From an uncultured Muribaculaceae bacterium (GTDB taxonomy: Bacteria; Bacteroidota; Bacteroidia; Bacteroidales; Muribaculaceae), in assembly GCA_910578035.1 (NCBI GenBank), contig CAJTOB010000014.1:1-53212 (forward strand): DNA of 53,212 bases, written 5' to 3'. The notes under the pieces are model-generated. The model did no database searches, was not told the DNA's origin, and saw only the letters and a list, made by a program, of their open reading frames with translations. Positions within the stretch are counted from its first letter, which is position 1. Every line of letters begins with the position of its first letter. The translations under genes and the position numbers were made by a program. This document shows positions 1-8,128 of this stretch, one piece after another.

Positions 1-2
1 CC

Positions 3-161
3 CGCAACCGTGAGAACGTCGCTGCCGGGCTGCACAAGCAACAGATGCGCAAGCTCGACATGTGGCGACGTCTTCAGGACGATGGCATGCGTATCGCCTA
101 TTGCACAGTATGTCAGGTAGTTTATGTGGGCTTGAAAAGTTTAAGGTGCGTCAATTTGTGA
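3..161 (+). CDS. 3' end of an unidentified CDS, cut by the window edge
   Basis: An open frame enters from the left edge and stops with TGA at 159-161, giving about 52 residues. The first 35 codons have G/C-rich third positions like the neighbouring real genes, and the peptide is basic (it includes HKQQMRKLDMWRRLQ). The last 15 codons are more A/T-rich, so the true end of the gene could be a stop in another frame, for example TAG at 118-120 in frame 1. I do not recognise the family. The stretch 162-297 after it shows no gene. Confidence 0.35.
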   Translation, partial: RNRENVAAGLHKQQMRKLDMWRRLQDDGMRIAYCTVCQVVYVGLKSLRCVNL

Positions 162-297
162 AGGGTTGGAGGTGAGTTTTTTGATGGCCAATGGTGCGAT
201 GATGTATTCAGCAGATATGGTGCATGGCCGTATCGAACTTGCGGTCTGATGCGGCCATGTTTATTGGGGTGAGTTTAAATGCTTATGGAGGGGTGGG

Positions 298-1611
298 TTA
301 TTTGGCGAATTTTTTTGCTGTTTTAGGTCCTCGTTTTTCGATGTAGAATCCGGTCGACGGTTTTTCCGGAATTTGCAGTCCTGTAACGGTGTAATATTCT
401 GTGGGATATTGTTCGTCGGTGGCTATGGATTCCACACCGGTATTCAACGGCGCCTCTCGTTTTATTGTGTAGGCAGCCATGCCTCTTTTATTTCCTGTGA
501 CGTAGATAGTTGCCGTGTTGTCGTCTTTTTTCTCAATGAATACGCCGGTTTTTTCGCGGTCATCTTTGGCTGCATCGATGCCGAGGCCTACTGATTTAGG
601 AGTCAATGTGCATATTATATGGGCGTTTGCAAGCGATTCCGGGTAATCGGGCAATGCAAGCAGTTTGAATTCGACAGGAAGGCCGCTTGATGCATACACC
701 ATAAAATGCTTGTCTTCCCCCAGTGTAAAGACAGCCATTCCGTTTCCGAGGTTGTCGTCGTCATCAGATGGCTCTATGGCCGAATGTAGATTCATGCCGT
801 TTTCGTCGATTGTGAAAAGGCTTGGGGTGGCTGCAATCGCACTGGCGCTGTGTGCTGCCTGGTTGCCTACATTGTGACGGTCGTGTACAATTATTTTGTT
901 GTCTGCGACCATAAATATGTCACACACTGTTAGCGGCTGAACATATTCTTTTCTGGCTGTCTGCTGATATTGGGAATATTGCCACATGCCGATGCTTGAG
1001 CGTAAAGTCTCGTTGTCACCTACTCTCATCTTATCCCAGATTAACGATGTGACCGTGAAATTGCCCTCCATCAGGCTTCCATGGATTTCGACGGATTTGA
1101 TCCACCAGTTGGCGCCCATTTCAAGTTTATACTGTCCTACAACTTTGGGTTGTCCTGCCGCGGTGAATTCAAGCGGATATATTATGAATGGATAGTCGTC
1201 TGAAGTCGAAGTTCCGTATGAAGCCACATAGCAGGTGCTCTCGCTGTCTACTCCTCCATAGACTGCAGCCACGGAATTTGGGGTGAAGTTGCCCCAGTCG
1301 ATCGGAACGATTTCTTTGAAGTTTCCGCTCTTGCCGTCAATAGCCATCAGGCTTGTGCTCTGTGTGCTTGAGGCATCTTTGGTCATATATATCACTTCGT
1401 CTTTCACAAAGAAGAACGGAGAATAAAGCCAGTTTTCATTTTCGTACTTCTGTATTTGATAGTCAGATACTGCATCAAGGTTTATCCACAGGGTGTTGAT
1501 TGAATAGTCTTCATTGTCATGGGTGAACGTACGCGTTTCGTCCGCTTTCATATTGCCAGCCGACAAAACGGCCATAGACAATAACAGAAATAGTTTTTTC
1601 ATGTTTTTCAT
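298..1611 (-). CDS. Secreted protein of unknown function with Bacteroidota-type C-terminal tail
   Basis: This 437-aa protein begins with a typical Sec signal peptide (two Lys near the N-terminus, hydrophobic LFLLLSMAVLSAG, predicted cleavage near residue 23). The body is mostly beta-rich sequence with no motif I can name, possibly a propeller-like fold. The C-terminus (about residues 395-437) reads VESIATDEQYPTEYYTVTGL followed by a Gly-Phe-Tyr-Ile element and a Lys-rich end. That resembles the short C-terminal tails of many Bacteroidota exported proteins, some of which are sorting signals. Two in-frame ATGs (1611 and 1602) are possible starts; the first is used. A TAAATTTG box on the minus strand at 1685-1692 could be its -7 promoter element, giving a leader of about 70 nt. 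Function is unknown. Confidence 0.8.
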   Translation of the reverse strand: MKNMKKLFLLLSMAVLSAGNMKADETRTFTHDNEDYSINTLWINLDAVSDYQIQKYENENWLYSPFFFVKDEVIYMTKDASSTQSTSLMAIDGKSGNFKEIVPIDWGNFTPNSVAAVYGGVDSESTCYVASYGTSTSDDYPFIIYPLEFTAAGQPKVVGQYKLEMGANWWIKSVEIHGSLMEGNFTVTSLIWDKMRVGDNETLRSSIGMWQYSQYQQTARKEYVQPLTVCDIFMVADNKIIVHDRHNVGNQAAHSASAIAATPSLFTIDENGMNLHSAIEPSDDDDNLGNGMAVFTLGEDKHFMVYASSGLPVEFKLLALPDYPESLANAHIICTLTPKSVGLGIDAAKDDREKTGVFIEKKDDNTATIYVTGNKRGMAAYTIKREAPLNTGVESIATDEQYPTEYYTVTGLQIPEKPSTGFYIEKRGPKTAKKFAK

Positions 1612-1684
1612 AGCAATTGGTTAAGGTGCCTTACGTTAGGTAATTTTGAGATTCAAAGTGTGTGTAAATGCATTGCATTTGTGG

Positions 1685-1692
1685 CAAATTTA
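1685..1692 (-). promoter_or_regulatory. Candidate -7 box (TAAATTTG) for the secreted protein gene
   Basis: The minus-strand octamer matches the Bacteroidota -7 consensus TAnnTTTG and lies 74 nt upstream of the ATG at 1611. I see no convincing TTTG -33 element at the usual 19-21 bp distance. Confidence 0.4.
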
Positions 1693-1748
1693 CAACAAAA
1701 AAATTGTAAAACCATATAATTTCAATAATTAAATTATAATAATCATTC

Positions 1749-2061
1749 CTATATTGCCGTGGTTTGCTGTTGTGCTACAGAATAGCTTGTTGGCTTATTG
1801 GTGCGTTTTGCAAAAATATTAGACTCGAAATTTCCAGCAATTATCCAGTCGTCATAATAATCGCATAGGTATTCGATAAAGGCTGTCGGCAGACGTGGAG
1901 CCACTGGTTGCTTATTTAGAGGGAAAAGAGTGTCAAATAGATTTCGGCTTACAGAATGGCTCACCAGTCTCTGGTTGAAGTTCGCCGAGAGCCTGGTCTA
2001 TTATCGGAAAAAGCTGCGTGAGACGTCGGTTTATGTTAAAGTAAAATCTTTTCATGCACAT
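1749..2061 (-). pseudogene. Frameshifted remnant of a small protein gene
   Basis: Two minus-strand frames join into one plausible protein. The first starts at ATG 2055 (or 2061) and encodes about 40 residues (start MKRFYFNINRRLTQLFPIID) before a TGA at 1933-1935. The second is open just upstream of that stop and runs to 1749, with LPTAFIEYLCDYYDDWIIAG in its middle. A single-base shift near 1933-1945 would give a protein of about 100 residues. The only start for the second frame alone would be GTG at 1964, which gives an N-terminus overlapping the first frame. I do not recognise the family. Two overlapping small genes are an alternative to a broken one. Confidence 0.4.
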
Positions 2062-2117
2062 CTGTAATTTTTTGCGTAAATTCGAGTCTAATAGGAAAGT
2101 TTCAAAATCAAAGAATC

Positions 2118-2294
2118 ATGCAAACACATTGGTATGTTTACGCAATAATTGCAGTAGTAGCATATTTTCTGCTTTTGGTCTGCAATAAGTACAAAATTAT
2201 AAAGTCTAAGCCCTTACGTTTCTTCATCGTAATTTTCGTTGCCTCTATTATCTGTTGGGGTATTTACGACCTCACTGTTTGTATGTGGGTATAA
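2118..2294 (+). CDS. Small membrane protein, 58 aa, unknown function
   Basis: ATG at 2118 to TAA at 2292-2294 encodes 58 residues. There are two hydrophobic segments, about residues 8-22 (AIIAVVAYFLLLVC) and 35-50 (RFFIVIFVASIICWGI). They are separated by a short basic loop, CNKYKIIKSKPLR. The two-helix hairpin with a positively charged connector is what one expects of a small inner-membrane protein with both ends outside. The gene is too short for a usual ORF cutoff. Codon content is A/T-rich compared with most of the window, like the neighbouring 203-aa gene, so this patch may be acquired DNA. Function is unknown; a phage-type or toxin-like small membrane peptide cannot be excluded. Confidence 0.5.
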   Translation: MQTHWYVYAIIAVVAYFLLLVCNKYKIIKSKPLRFFIVIFVASIICWGIYDLTVCMWV

Positions 2295-2398
2295 GCATTT
2301 CATTGTTGCGCCAGCGGTGGAAGTCGCGGCTCGGAGTTTGACCTCTTTTATAAAGGCATCGACGTGGCAGACTTCGGCAGCGTTAGGATATGAATAGA

Positions 2399-2435
2399 AA
2401 ACGGCTTATGTTTTGCGAAGATACATAAGCCGTTT
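2399..2435 (-). terminator. Hairpin terminator
   Basis: Perfect 12-bp arms AAACGGCTTATG (2399-2410) and CATAAGCCGTTT (2424-2435) enclose a 13-nt loop. On the minus strand the hairpin continues into TTTTCTATTC, so it probably ends transcription of the 203-aa gene that stops at 2454. It may also act weakly on the plus strand. Confidence 0.65.
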
Positions 2436-2453
2436 CATGCCGTAAAATACAAG

Positions 2454-3065
2454 TTATAGTATTGAATTTGCATATTTCAATATAAACGAATAACCATCTA
2501 TTTCCTTATCGTCAATCCACTGGGTCATTCCACAACAGCTATTATTTTTTCGAGCTTCGTGGATAAGTTCGATAACTTTGTGTACTTTGTTATTGTGCAA
2601 TAGAGCTATAAGATAAGTTAATGAAACATCACCACGCATATTTGTAGTGGGGGGCATGTATCGGTCTGCCGACGGATTTTTAGAAATGAAATTTGCTATT
2701 TCAGCTTCGATTTTGTTAAAAAACGAAGTCCAGATTATCTCAAAATCTTGCTCTATATAATTCTTATAACTTCCAACAAATGTTTGAAATTCACCAATAA
2801 GCTCACCGGACAAAGCAAAGGCTCCATTTCCACGCAAACTTAACGGTTTTTTGTTTTCTGGCATTTGGAAAATATCCCACCACAAATCGTCTACATAGAG
2901 AGGCTTAACTTTCAAATCAACACATACATCGACAAGATGAAGTATATAGAAAAAATAGCCGTTTACTACTTTATAGCTGACGTATCCACTTTTCTTAAAG
3001 CCGAATTGATTACCGACTATCTTGCGGTAATTGTTAATACCTTTTGCAAATTCTTTACTTGTCAT
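2454..3065 (-). CDS. Hypothetical cytosolic protein, 203 aa
   Basis: The protein has no signal peptide or membrane segment and is rich in Lys, Asn, Phe and Tyr. Its first half (FKKSGYVSYKVVNGYFFYIL, then DVCVDLKVKPLYVDDLWWDIF) has a rhythm reminiscent of DUF4304-type proteins, a family often found near polymorphic toxin or immunity genes, but this is only a weak resemblance. The start ATG at 3065 is preceded by TAACTTTG (minus strand, 3070-3077) with four bases between, so the mRNA may be leaderless. The gene is markedly A/T-rich compared with most of the window. It stands alone between a terminator and a 170-nt gap, which fits an accessory gene. Confidence 0.7.
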   Translation of the reverse strand: MTSKEFAKGINNYRKIVGNQFGFKKSGYVSYKVVNGYFFYILHLVDVCVDLKVKPLYVDDLWWDIFQMPENKKPLSLRGNGAFALSGELIGEFQTFVGSYKNYIEQDFEIIWTSFFNKIEAEIANFISKNPSADRYMPPTTNMRGDVSLTYLIALLHNNKVHKVIELIHEARKNNSCCGMTQWIDDKEIDGYSFILKYANSIL

Positions 3066-3069
3066 GTTG

Positions 3070-3077
3070 CAAAGTTA
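3070..3077 (-). promoter_or_regulatory. -7 box (TAACTTTG) immediately before the 203-aa gene
   Basis: This perfect TAnnTTTG match ends four bases before the ATG at 3065. Transcription would begin at or next to the start codon. No clear -33 element is seen. Confidence 0.45.
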
Positions 3078-3236
3078 GCAAAAATCTTGCTATTCATCAT
3101 CTTCCATATCCAATAAATTGCTGTGTGCGTTCTTGATAGCGAGCGGCGGCCCGACCTATGCAAGAGGGTATCCTAAATTTGAAATTTAATACATCCTTTT
3201 GTAGGTAATATGAAACCGTGAGAGGGTGACTTTAGA

Positions 3237-3620
3237 TTATTTATTGATTGTATCCGAGTTCTGGTTGTAGGCTTTTGCTACGCTCTTCCATTCGCCGTTG
3301 AGTTTGAGCAGCAGAAGAAAGTCGGTGAAATCAATGGACCCGCCCCAGCCTTCTTCGAGGACACGGACAACAGCTACGGTCTCTTCAATGGCAAGTACGT
3401 CGATTCGTGCCTTGAATTCGGCTCCGGCTCCGACAGTATCGACATTGTGGTAGAACTGCTCGATTGAGCCGCGTTCAACCGTTCCGTTCAGTATGCCGAA
3501 CAGCACGGCGTCATCAGTAAACAGAGACTTTGCATATTCGCTGTTGCCTTCGGCTACACTCTTTACAAACTTCTCGGCGGCTTTAGCCACTGCTTCGTAT
3601 TCTTTGATTTCGTCTCTCAT
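3237..3620 (-). CDS. NTF2-like / putative lumazine-binding family protein
   Basis: From ATG 3620 the protein has 127 residues; an upstream in-frame TTG at 3653 would give 138. The layout is that of SnoaL/NTF2-fold proteins: an N-terminal helix with AEKFVKSVAEGN, a SLFTDDAVLFG strand, an internal VRVLEEGW strand, and the C-terminal pattern FTDFLLLLKLNGEWKSVAKAY. That last pattern is close to the end of the putative lumazine-binding family (PF12893). Such proteins bind small hydrophobic ligands or act as isomerases; no activity can be assigned here. It is divergent from an HxlR regulator and shares its operator region, so it is probably that regulator's target. ATG 3620 was preferred over TTG because ATG is far commoner; the TTG start remains possible. 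Confidence 0.75.
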   Translation of the reverse strand: MRDEIKEYEAVAKAAEKFVKSVAEGNSEYAKSLFTDDAVLFGILNGTVERGSIEQFYHNVDTVGAGAEFKARIDVLAIEETVAVVRVLEEGWGGSIDFTDFLLLLKLNGEWKSVAKAYNQNSDTINK

Positions 3621-3681
3621 ATCTTTAAGTATTTGTTTGATTTCCTTTACCAAGGCAAAGCGCCAAGGCGATTATTGAATG

Positions 3682-3713
3682 CAAAGTTATAGTGGTAATG
3701 TCTTAAAATCAAG
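3682..3713 (-). promoter_or_regulatory. Promoter of the NTF2-like gene
   Basis: On the minus strand, CTTG (3713-3710) is followed after 20 bp by TAACTTTG (3689-3682), matching the Bacteroidota -33/-7 pattern. The first operator half-site (3714-3725) touches the -33 box. Confidence 0.6.
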
Positions 3714-3754
3714 TACCGAAAAATTATTCATATACCGAAAAATTTTTCGGTATA
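3714..3754. promoter_or_regulatory. HxlR-type operator between divergent genes
   Basis: A 24-bp perfect palindrome (half-site TATACCGAAAAA) covers 3731-3754. An extra copy of TACCGAAAAATT lies at 3714-3725, 19 bp before the copy at 3733-3744. The palindrome reaches the -33 region of the plus-strand promoter and the extra half-site abuts the -33 box of the minus-strand promoter. One dimer site plus a half-site could therefore control both directions. The HxlR protein encoded at 3814 is the obvious candidate ligand. Confidence 0.7.
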
Positions 3755-3784
3755 TGGTAATTAGGTAGTTATTGACTAACTTTG
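3753..3784 (+). promoter_or_regulatory. Promoter of the HxlR gene
   Basis: TAACTTTG at 3777-3784 matches the -7 consensus. A weak TATG at 3753-3756 sits exactly 20 bp upstream and lies inside the palindrome, as expected for autorepression. Confidence 0.5.
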
Positions 3785-3813
3785 TAAACTGAAAGATAAA
3801 TTAGACAGAATCG

Positions 3814-4170
3814 ATGGCATACGAAAAGAAAATACCCGTGGATTTGGACTGTCCGTTAAGGCTCACAATGAGTCTGATTGAATCGAAATGGAAGTCGTGT
3901 ATTCTTGATGAATTAAGAAACGGTGAGCCGCTGCGACCGAGCGAGATACACAAATGTCTGCCGGAAGCCACTCCGCGAGTGCTTGACATTCAACTGAAAG
4001 AGATGGTTGAGGACGGACTCGTTGTTAAAACAATTTTTCCTGAGCTTCCGCCTCGCTCTGAATACAAGATAACCGAACTTGGATTATCTCTAATCCCCAT
4101 AATTGATATGATGCTTAAATGGGGAGAGGAGCACTTCGATATTTTCGAAAAGAAATATGGCAAGCAGTGA
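3814..4170 (+). CDS. HxlR-family winged-helix transcriptional regulator
   Basis: This 118-aa protein has the compact HxlR layout. An N-terminal Cys-Pro (Cys13 in DCPLRLTMSLIESKW) is followed by the winged helix-turn-helix (about 25-85: LRPSEIHKCLPEATPRVLD, then LKEMVEDGLV and the wing YKITELGLSL) and a C-terminal dimerisation helix. In relatives such as YodB, HypR and QorR the Cys next to Pro senses thiol-reactive compounds. Cys13 is present here, with further Cys at 29 and 48. The gene diverges from the NTF2-like gene over a strong palindrome, which suggests autorepression and control of that neighbour, perhaps in response to quinones or aldehydes. The inducer is inference. Confidence 0.88.
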   Translation: MAYEKKIPVDLDCPLRLTMSLIESKWKSCILDELRNGEPLRPSEIHKCLPEATPRVLDIQLKEMVEDGLVVKTIFPELPPRSEYKITELGLSLIPIIDMMLKWGEEHFDIFEKKYGKQ

Positions 4171-4303
4171 GCTTTTGTCAATATGCTGATATTTAGTCGT
4201 TAATGATTGGTGCTGTGGAGGGGCTCTAAATTTTATTTTTAAAATCCTTTCAAGGTAAAGGTTGCCGAACAAGTAATTGGCGATGTTAAATGTTGTTAAT
4301 GAA

Positions 4304-4335
4304 TTTGGAGGTTTCAGATAAAGTGCCTACCTTTG
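4304..4335 (+). promoter_or_regulatory. Promoter of the initiator tRNA
   Basis: TTTG at 4304-4307 and TACCTTTG at 4328-4335, spaced by 20 bp, match the Bacteroidota consensus well. The mature tRNA begins 15 bases downstream. Confidence 0.7.
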
Positions 4336-4349
4336 CACCATCAAAACAT

Positions 4350-4421
<72 letters not shown>

Positions 4422-4432
4422 CTAAAAGAGTG

Positions 4433-4470
4433 AAAGCCGTACGAATCTTTTTTCGAACGGCTTTTTGTTT
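4433..4470 (+). terminator. Terminator after tRNA-fMet
   Basis: Arms AAAGCCGTACGAA (4433-4445) and TTCGAACGGCTTT (4452-4464) pair with a single mismatch and are followed by a T-rich tail. It separates the tRNA from the MATE gene. Confidence 0.75.
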
Positions 4471-4507
4471 CATAGATACCATAATTGCGATTTCAACGTT
4501 TTTAACT

Positions 4508-5911
4508 ATGACCGACTCGATAGCTCAGCCGAAAAGCAATCCCAATGACCTTGGCACCAAAACCATAGGACAACTGCTGGTGCAGTATTCCTTGCCGGCT
4601 ATTGTGGCAAGTCTTGCTACATCGCTCTATAATATCATAGACAGCATATTTATAGGCCGAGGAGTGGGTTCGATGGCTATTACAGGCCTTGCCATCACAT
4701 TTCCGCTGATGAACCTGGTAGTGGCGTTCTGTGTGCTTGTAGCTGTAGGCGGAGCCACGATATCTTCTATTTTTCTCGGACAGAAAAATGTTGAGAAAGC
4801 ATCGATGGTCGTGGGTAATGTGACGATTCTCTGCCTTATCCATTCGATTTTTATCGTCATAATTGGTCTGACATTCCTCGACCCTATTCTGTTGTTTTTC
4901 GGAGCTACCGACGAGACTATAGGATATGCGCGCGAATTCATGTATATAATCATACTCGGCACTCCTATTTCATATGTATTCCTTGGCCTGAACAACCTTA
5001 TGCGCGCTACCGGCTATCCGCGCAAGGCAATGGTGTCGGCGCTTCTGTCTGTCGGTGTCAATATAGTAGCGGCGCCAGTCATGATTTTTGTCCTTGACCG
5101 TGGTATTGCCGGGGCTGCCATGGCTACTATCATGGGGCAGTCCGCAGCATTCATATGGGTGTTGTGGCATTTCATGTCTAAGAAAAGCTATATCCACTTT
5201 ACCCGTGAATGCTGGCGCATATCCGGCGAGCTTATAAGGCGTATATACTCAATCGGTCTGTCGCCTTTCCTGATGAACTGTTGTGCCTGTCTTGTGGTGG
5301 TTTTTATAAACAAGGCTCTTTTGGAGAATGCCGGTGCCGACGGCAATCTTGCGGTCGGGGCATATGGTATCATCAACCGCACAACCATGTTCTTTGTCAT
5401 GATAATTTTCGGAATCACACAGGGCATGCAGCCTATTTTGGGCTATAATTTCGGTGCGGCAAACTGGCAGAGAGTGAATGCAACCCTTAAAAAAGGTATA
5501 ATCCTCGCTACAGGAATAGCTTGCGTCGGCTGGGCTGCCACAGAACTTTTTCCGGACGTTCTAAGCAATCTTTTTACCACCGACAAGGCTATGATTGCCA
5601 TAGCCCGAAGCGGTTTCCGCATTTACTTCATATTCTATCCCCTTGTAGGCGCTCAGATTGTGATTCAGAACTATTTTCAATCTATCGGCAAACCGAAACT
5701 CTCCATATTCCTGTCGCTTACACGCCAGCTCATCTTTCTTGTGCCGCTGCTCTGGATTCTGCCTCCGCACTATGGCGTCGATGGAGTCTGGATTGCAATG
5801 TGTAGCAGCGACTTTATCGCCTTTGCTCTTGCTCTCGTCACCGTATTGATAATGAACCGGCGGATAGCCCGTCATCTCAACAGCATACAATCTCCATGCC
5901 TGAAACATTAG
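4508..5911 (+). CDS. MATE family efflux transporter
   Basis: The product is a 467-aa polytopic inner-membrane protein with about twelve hydrophobic segments, the size and pattern of MATE/DinF-type drug or metabolite antiporters driven by Na+ or H+. Typical MATE sequences near the N-terminus are LLVQYSLPAIVASLATSLYN and IDSIFIGRGVG, with GLNNLMRATGYP in the middle. The frame is open further upstream, into the tRNA, but ATG 4508 gives the canonical MATE N-terminus. Its end overlaps the next gene by 16 nt, so the two are probably translated from one mRNA. Substrate cannot be deduced. Confidence 0.92.
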   Translation: MTDSIAQPKSNPNDLGTKTIGQLLVQYSLPAIVASLATSLYNIIDSIFIGRGVGSMAITGLAITFPLMNLVVAFCVLVAVGGATISSIFLGQKNVEKASMVVGNVTILCLIHSIFIVIIGLTFLDPILLFFGATDETIGYAREFMYIIILGTPISYVFLGLNNLMRATGYPRKAMVSALLSVGVNIVAAPVMIFVLDRGIAGAAMATIMGQSAAFIWVLWHFMSKKSYIHFTRECWRISGELIRRIYSIGLSPFLMNCCACLVVVFINKALLENAGADGNLAVGAYGIINRTTMFFVMIIFGITQGMQPILGYNFGAANWQRVNATLKKGIILATGIACVGWAATELFPDVLSNLFTTDKAMIAIARSGFRIYFIFYPLVGAQIVIQNYFQSIGKPKLSIFLSLTRQLIFLVPLLWILPPHYGVDGVWIAMCSSDFIAFALALVTVLIMNRRIARHLNSIQSPCLKH

Positions 5912-7455
5912 AACTTCGTGTAGACCCAGCTACGGCTGCTACACCTACACTTCTGGCTGGCCGATGTGCCCGCGAACTTCATATATCCAAAGACCGCATA
6001 GCGCGTGTAGATATTGTGCGCCGCTCAATCGATGCCCGGCAGCGCAACGTCGTGCTGAATCTCACCGTGAAAGTCCACATCGATAAGATAGATGAAGCGG
6101 CTGTGGCTTTCGAGCCTGTGGAATACCGTCCTGTCGACGATTCCCGCCAGACTGTTGTTGTAGGAGCGGGGCCTGCGGGTCTCTTTGCGGCTCTCGAACT
6201 TATAGAGGCGGGAATCAAGCCGATAGTTCTTGAGCGCGGAAAGGACGTTGATTCCCGGCGCCGCGACATGGTGGCGATAAGCCGCACAGGAACTGTAGAC
6301 CCCGATTCAAATTATTGTTTCGGCGAGGGAGGGGCGGGCGCTTACTCCGACGGGAAACTCTATACCCGAAGCAAGAAACGCGGGCCAGTCGATAAGGTGT
6401 TGAAAATCCTGCATCAGCATGGCGCTCAGGCAGAGATTCTGGTCGACGCACACCCGCACATAGGCACCGATCGTCTGCCTGCTGTCATAAAAGCAATACG
6501 CGAGACTATCATAGCCTGTGGAGGCGAAGTACACTTCGGCACCAAGGTTACAGCGCTGATTATGGACGGCTTGCATGTAGAAGGCGTCAGAGCGGCCGAC
6601 GGCAGAGAGTGGCGAGGCCCGGTAGTGCTCGCTACGGGCCACTCAGCACGCGATGTCTACCATATGCTTGCCGAAAGCGGCGTCGCCATAGAGCCTAAAG
6701 GCATTGCCGTCGGGGTGCGCCTCGAGCACCCTCAGGAGCTCATTGACCGCATACAGTACCATTCGCCTGAAGGACGCGGAAAATACCTTCCGGCGGCCGA
6801 ATACAGCATGCTTACACGTGTCGATGGCCGCGCGGTCTACTCATTCTGCATGTGCCCGGGCGGATACATCATTCCCGCGGCAAGTGCACCAGGGCAACTC
6901 GTTGTCAACGGTATGTCGCCGGCCAACCGTGGCACACGCTGGGCCAATTCGGGCATGGTTGTGGAAATTTTGCCGGAAGACATTCCCGATGTTGCCGATG
7001 CAAAAGAAAACGCCCTGAAAATGATGCGTTTTCAAGAGAAAATTGAGAGAGATTTCTTTGAGGCATCCGGCCACACCCAGCAGGCTCCGGCTCAGCGAAT
7101 GATAGACTTTGTCGAAGGGCGCCGGTCTGAAACTCTTCCCCGGTCATCTTACCCTCCGGGGCTTATAAGCGCACGCATCGACCATCTGCTGCCTTCAGGG
7201 GTTGCCCGTAGATTACAGGAGGGCTTCAAGGTGTTCGGAGCCAAGCAGAGAGGCTTCCTAACCAACGAGGCCGTGCTTATCGGCGACGAGACACGCACCT
7301 CTTCGCCCGTACGCGTGCCCCGCGACCGCGAGACCATGCGCCATATTGCGGTAGACGGTCTATATCCGTGTGGCGAAGGTGCCGGATATGCCGGAGGCAT
7401 CGTTTCTGCGGCCATCGATGGCATGGCTGTGGCCCGCGCTATAGCACATTCTTGA
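5896..7455 (+). CDS. FAD-dependent dehydrogenase (COG2509-like)
   Basis: This is a 519-aa cytosolic flavoprotein. Residues 1-80 form an N-terminal domain, followed by the Rossmann FAD-binding motif VVVGAGPAG (about 87-95) with the ribose-binding Glu113 in VLERG. Downstream are SNYCFGEGGAGAYSDGKL and the ATG motif VLATGHSARD. A C-terminal GEGAGYAGGIVSAAIDGM closes the FAD site. This combination is that of the uncharacterised FAD-dependent dehydrogenases of COG2509; substrate is unknown. The start overlaps the MATE gene by 16 nt and the end overlaps the convergent response regulator gene by 17 nt. One idea is that it acts on the compound exported by the MATE partner, but nothing in the sequence tests this. 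Confidence 0.88.
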   Translation: MPETLELRVDPATAATPTLLAGRCARELHISKDRIARVDIVRRSIDARQRNVVLNLTVKVHIDKIDEAAVAFEPVEYRPVDDSRQTVVVGAGPAGLFAALELIEAGIKPIVLERGKDVDSRRRDMVAISRTGTVDPDSNYCFGEGGAGAYSDGKLYTRSKKRGPVDKVLKILHQHGAQAEILVDAHPHIGTDRLPAVIKAIRETIIACGGEVHFGTKVTALIMDGLHVEGVRAADGREWRGPVVLATGHSARDVYHMLAESGVAIEPKGIAVGVRLEHPQELIDRIQYHSPEGRGKYLPAAEYSMLTRVDGRAVYSFCMCPGGYIIPAASAPGQLVVNGMSPANRGTRWANSGMVVEILPEDIPDVADAKENALKMMRFQEKIERDFFEASGHTQQAPAQRMIDFVEGRRSETLPRSSYPPGLISARIDHLLPSGVARRLQEGFKVFGAKQRGFLTNEAVLIGDETRTSSPVRVPRDRETMRHIAVDGLYPCGEGAGYAGGIVSAAIDGMAVARAIAHS

Positions 7456-8128
7456 CAGCGAGCATATACCCGAAACCGCGCTGATTGATTATGGAGATTG
7501 CCGGGTCGTGGCGCAACGCCCGCCGTAGTTTGTGTATATATCCGTGCAGCGAGTTACGGTTGCTTGGTTCGTCTCTTTGCCATACGGCAATCATTAGCTG
7601 AGAGGCATCTACTGTCTTTCCGATATTGCCTGCCAGATGCTCCAGTATTCTGGCTTCGAAGTGTGATAACTGTACCTCATGCTTATCGAACGATAATGTC
7701 TGGGTCGATACATTAAAGCTATAGCAGCCGATTCGGAAGATTATGTCATTGCTGCGGTCGGGAGTCGCTCTGCGCATAAGAGCCTTTATTCTCACAATAA
7801 GTTCGCGCAGTTCGAAAGGCTTCTTGAGATAGTCGTTTGCGCCTGATTCAAAACCCTCTTCGACATCATCGATAGTGCTTTTAGCCGTGAGAAACAACAA
7901 TGGCACAGCCGGCGAAAATTTCCTTATTTCCCTGGCAAGCGAAAAACCGTCCATTTTAGGCATCATTACGTCGGCCACAACAATATCGACATTGCCATTT
8001 CTGAATTTTTCAAGACCTTCGGCTCCGTCCGCCGCTGTGACAACATCATAGCCCTGGCTCCTGAGAGTATCGGCCACAATCAATGTAAGATCGGTCTCAT
8101 CTTCTACAAAAAGTATCCTATAGCTCAT
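7439..8128 (-). CDS. OmpR/PhoB-type response regulator
   Basis: This 229-aa protein has a receiver domain (1-118) with the acidic pair Glu9/Asp10, phospho-acceptor Asp53 (VVADVMMPKMDG), Thr81 and Lys103. The C-terminal winged-helix DNA-binding domain covers about 130-229 and includes LSHFEARILEHL and NSLHGYIHKLRRAL. It overlaps the upstream histidine kinase gene by 11 nt, so the two are a cognate pair made from one mRNA. The family is close to RprY-like regulators of Bacteroides, though that name is not certain. The likely binding site is the set of phased TAAG repeats at 9565-9601. Confidence 0.93.
   Translation of the reverse strand: MSYRILFVEDETDLTLIVADTLRSQGYDVVTAADGAEGLEKFRNGNVDIVVADVMMPKMDGFSLAREIRKFSPAVPLLFLTAKSTIDDVEEGFESGANDYLKKPFELRELIVRIKALMRRATPDRSNDIIFRIGCYSFNVSTQTLSFDKHEVQLSHFEARILEHLAGNIGKTVDASQLMIAVWQRDEPSNRNSLHGYIHKLRRALRHDPAISIINQRGFGYMLAVKNVL

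Noticed and set aside
2310..2391. Plus-strand open frame reading SEFDLFYKGIDVADFGSVRI to a TGA
   Set aside because: There is no start codon and no recognisable family; it could be a fragment of a lost gene but evidence is too thin.
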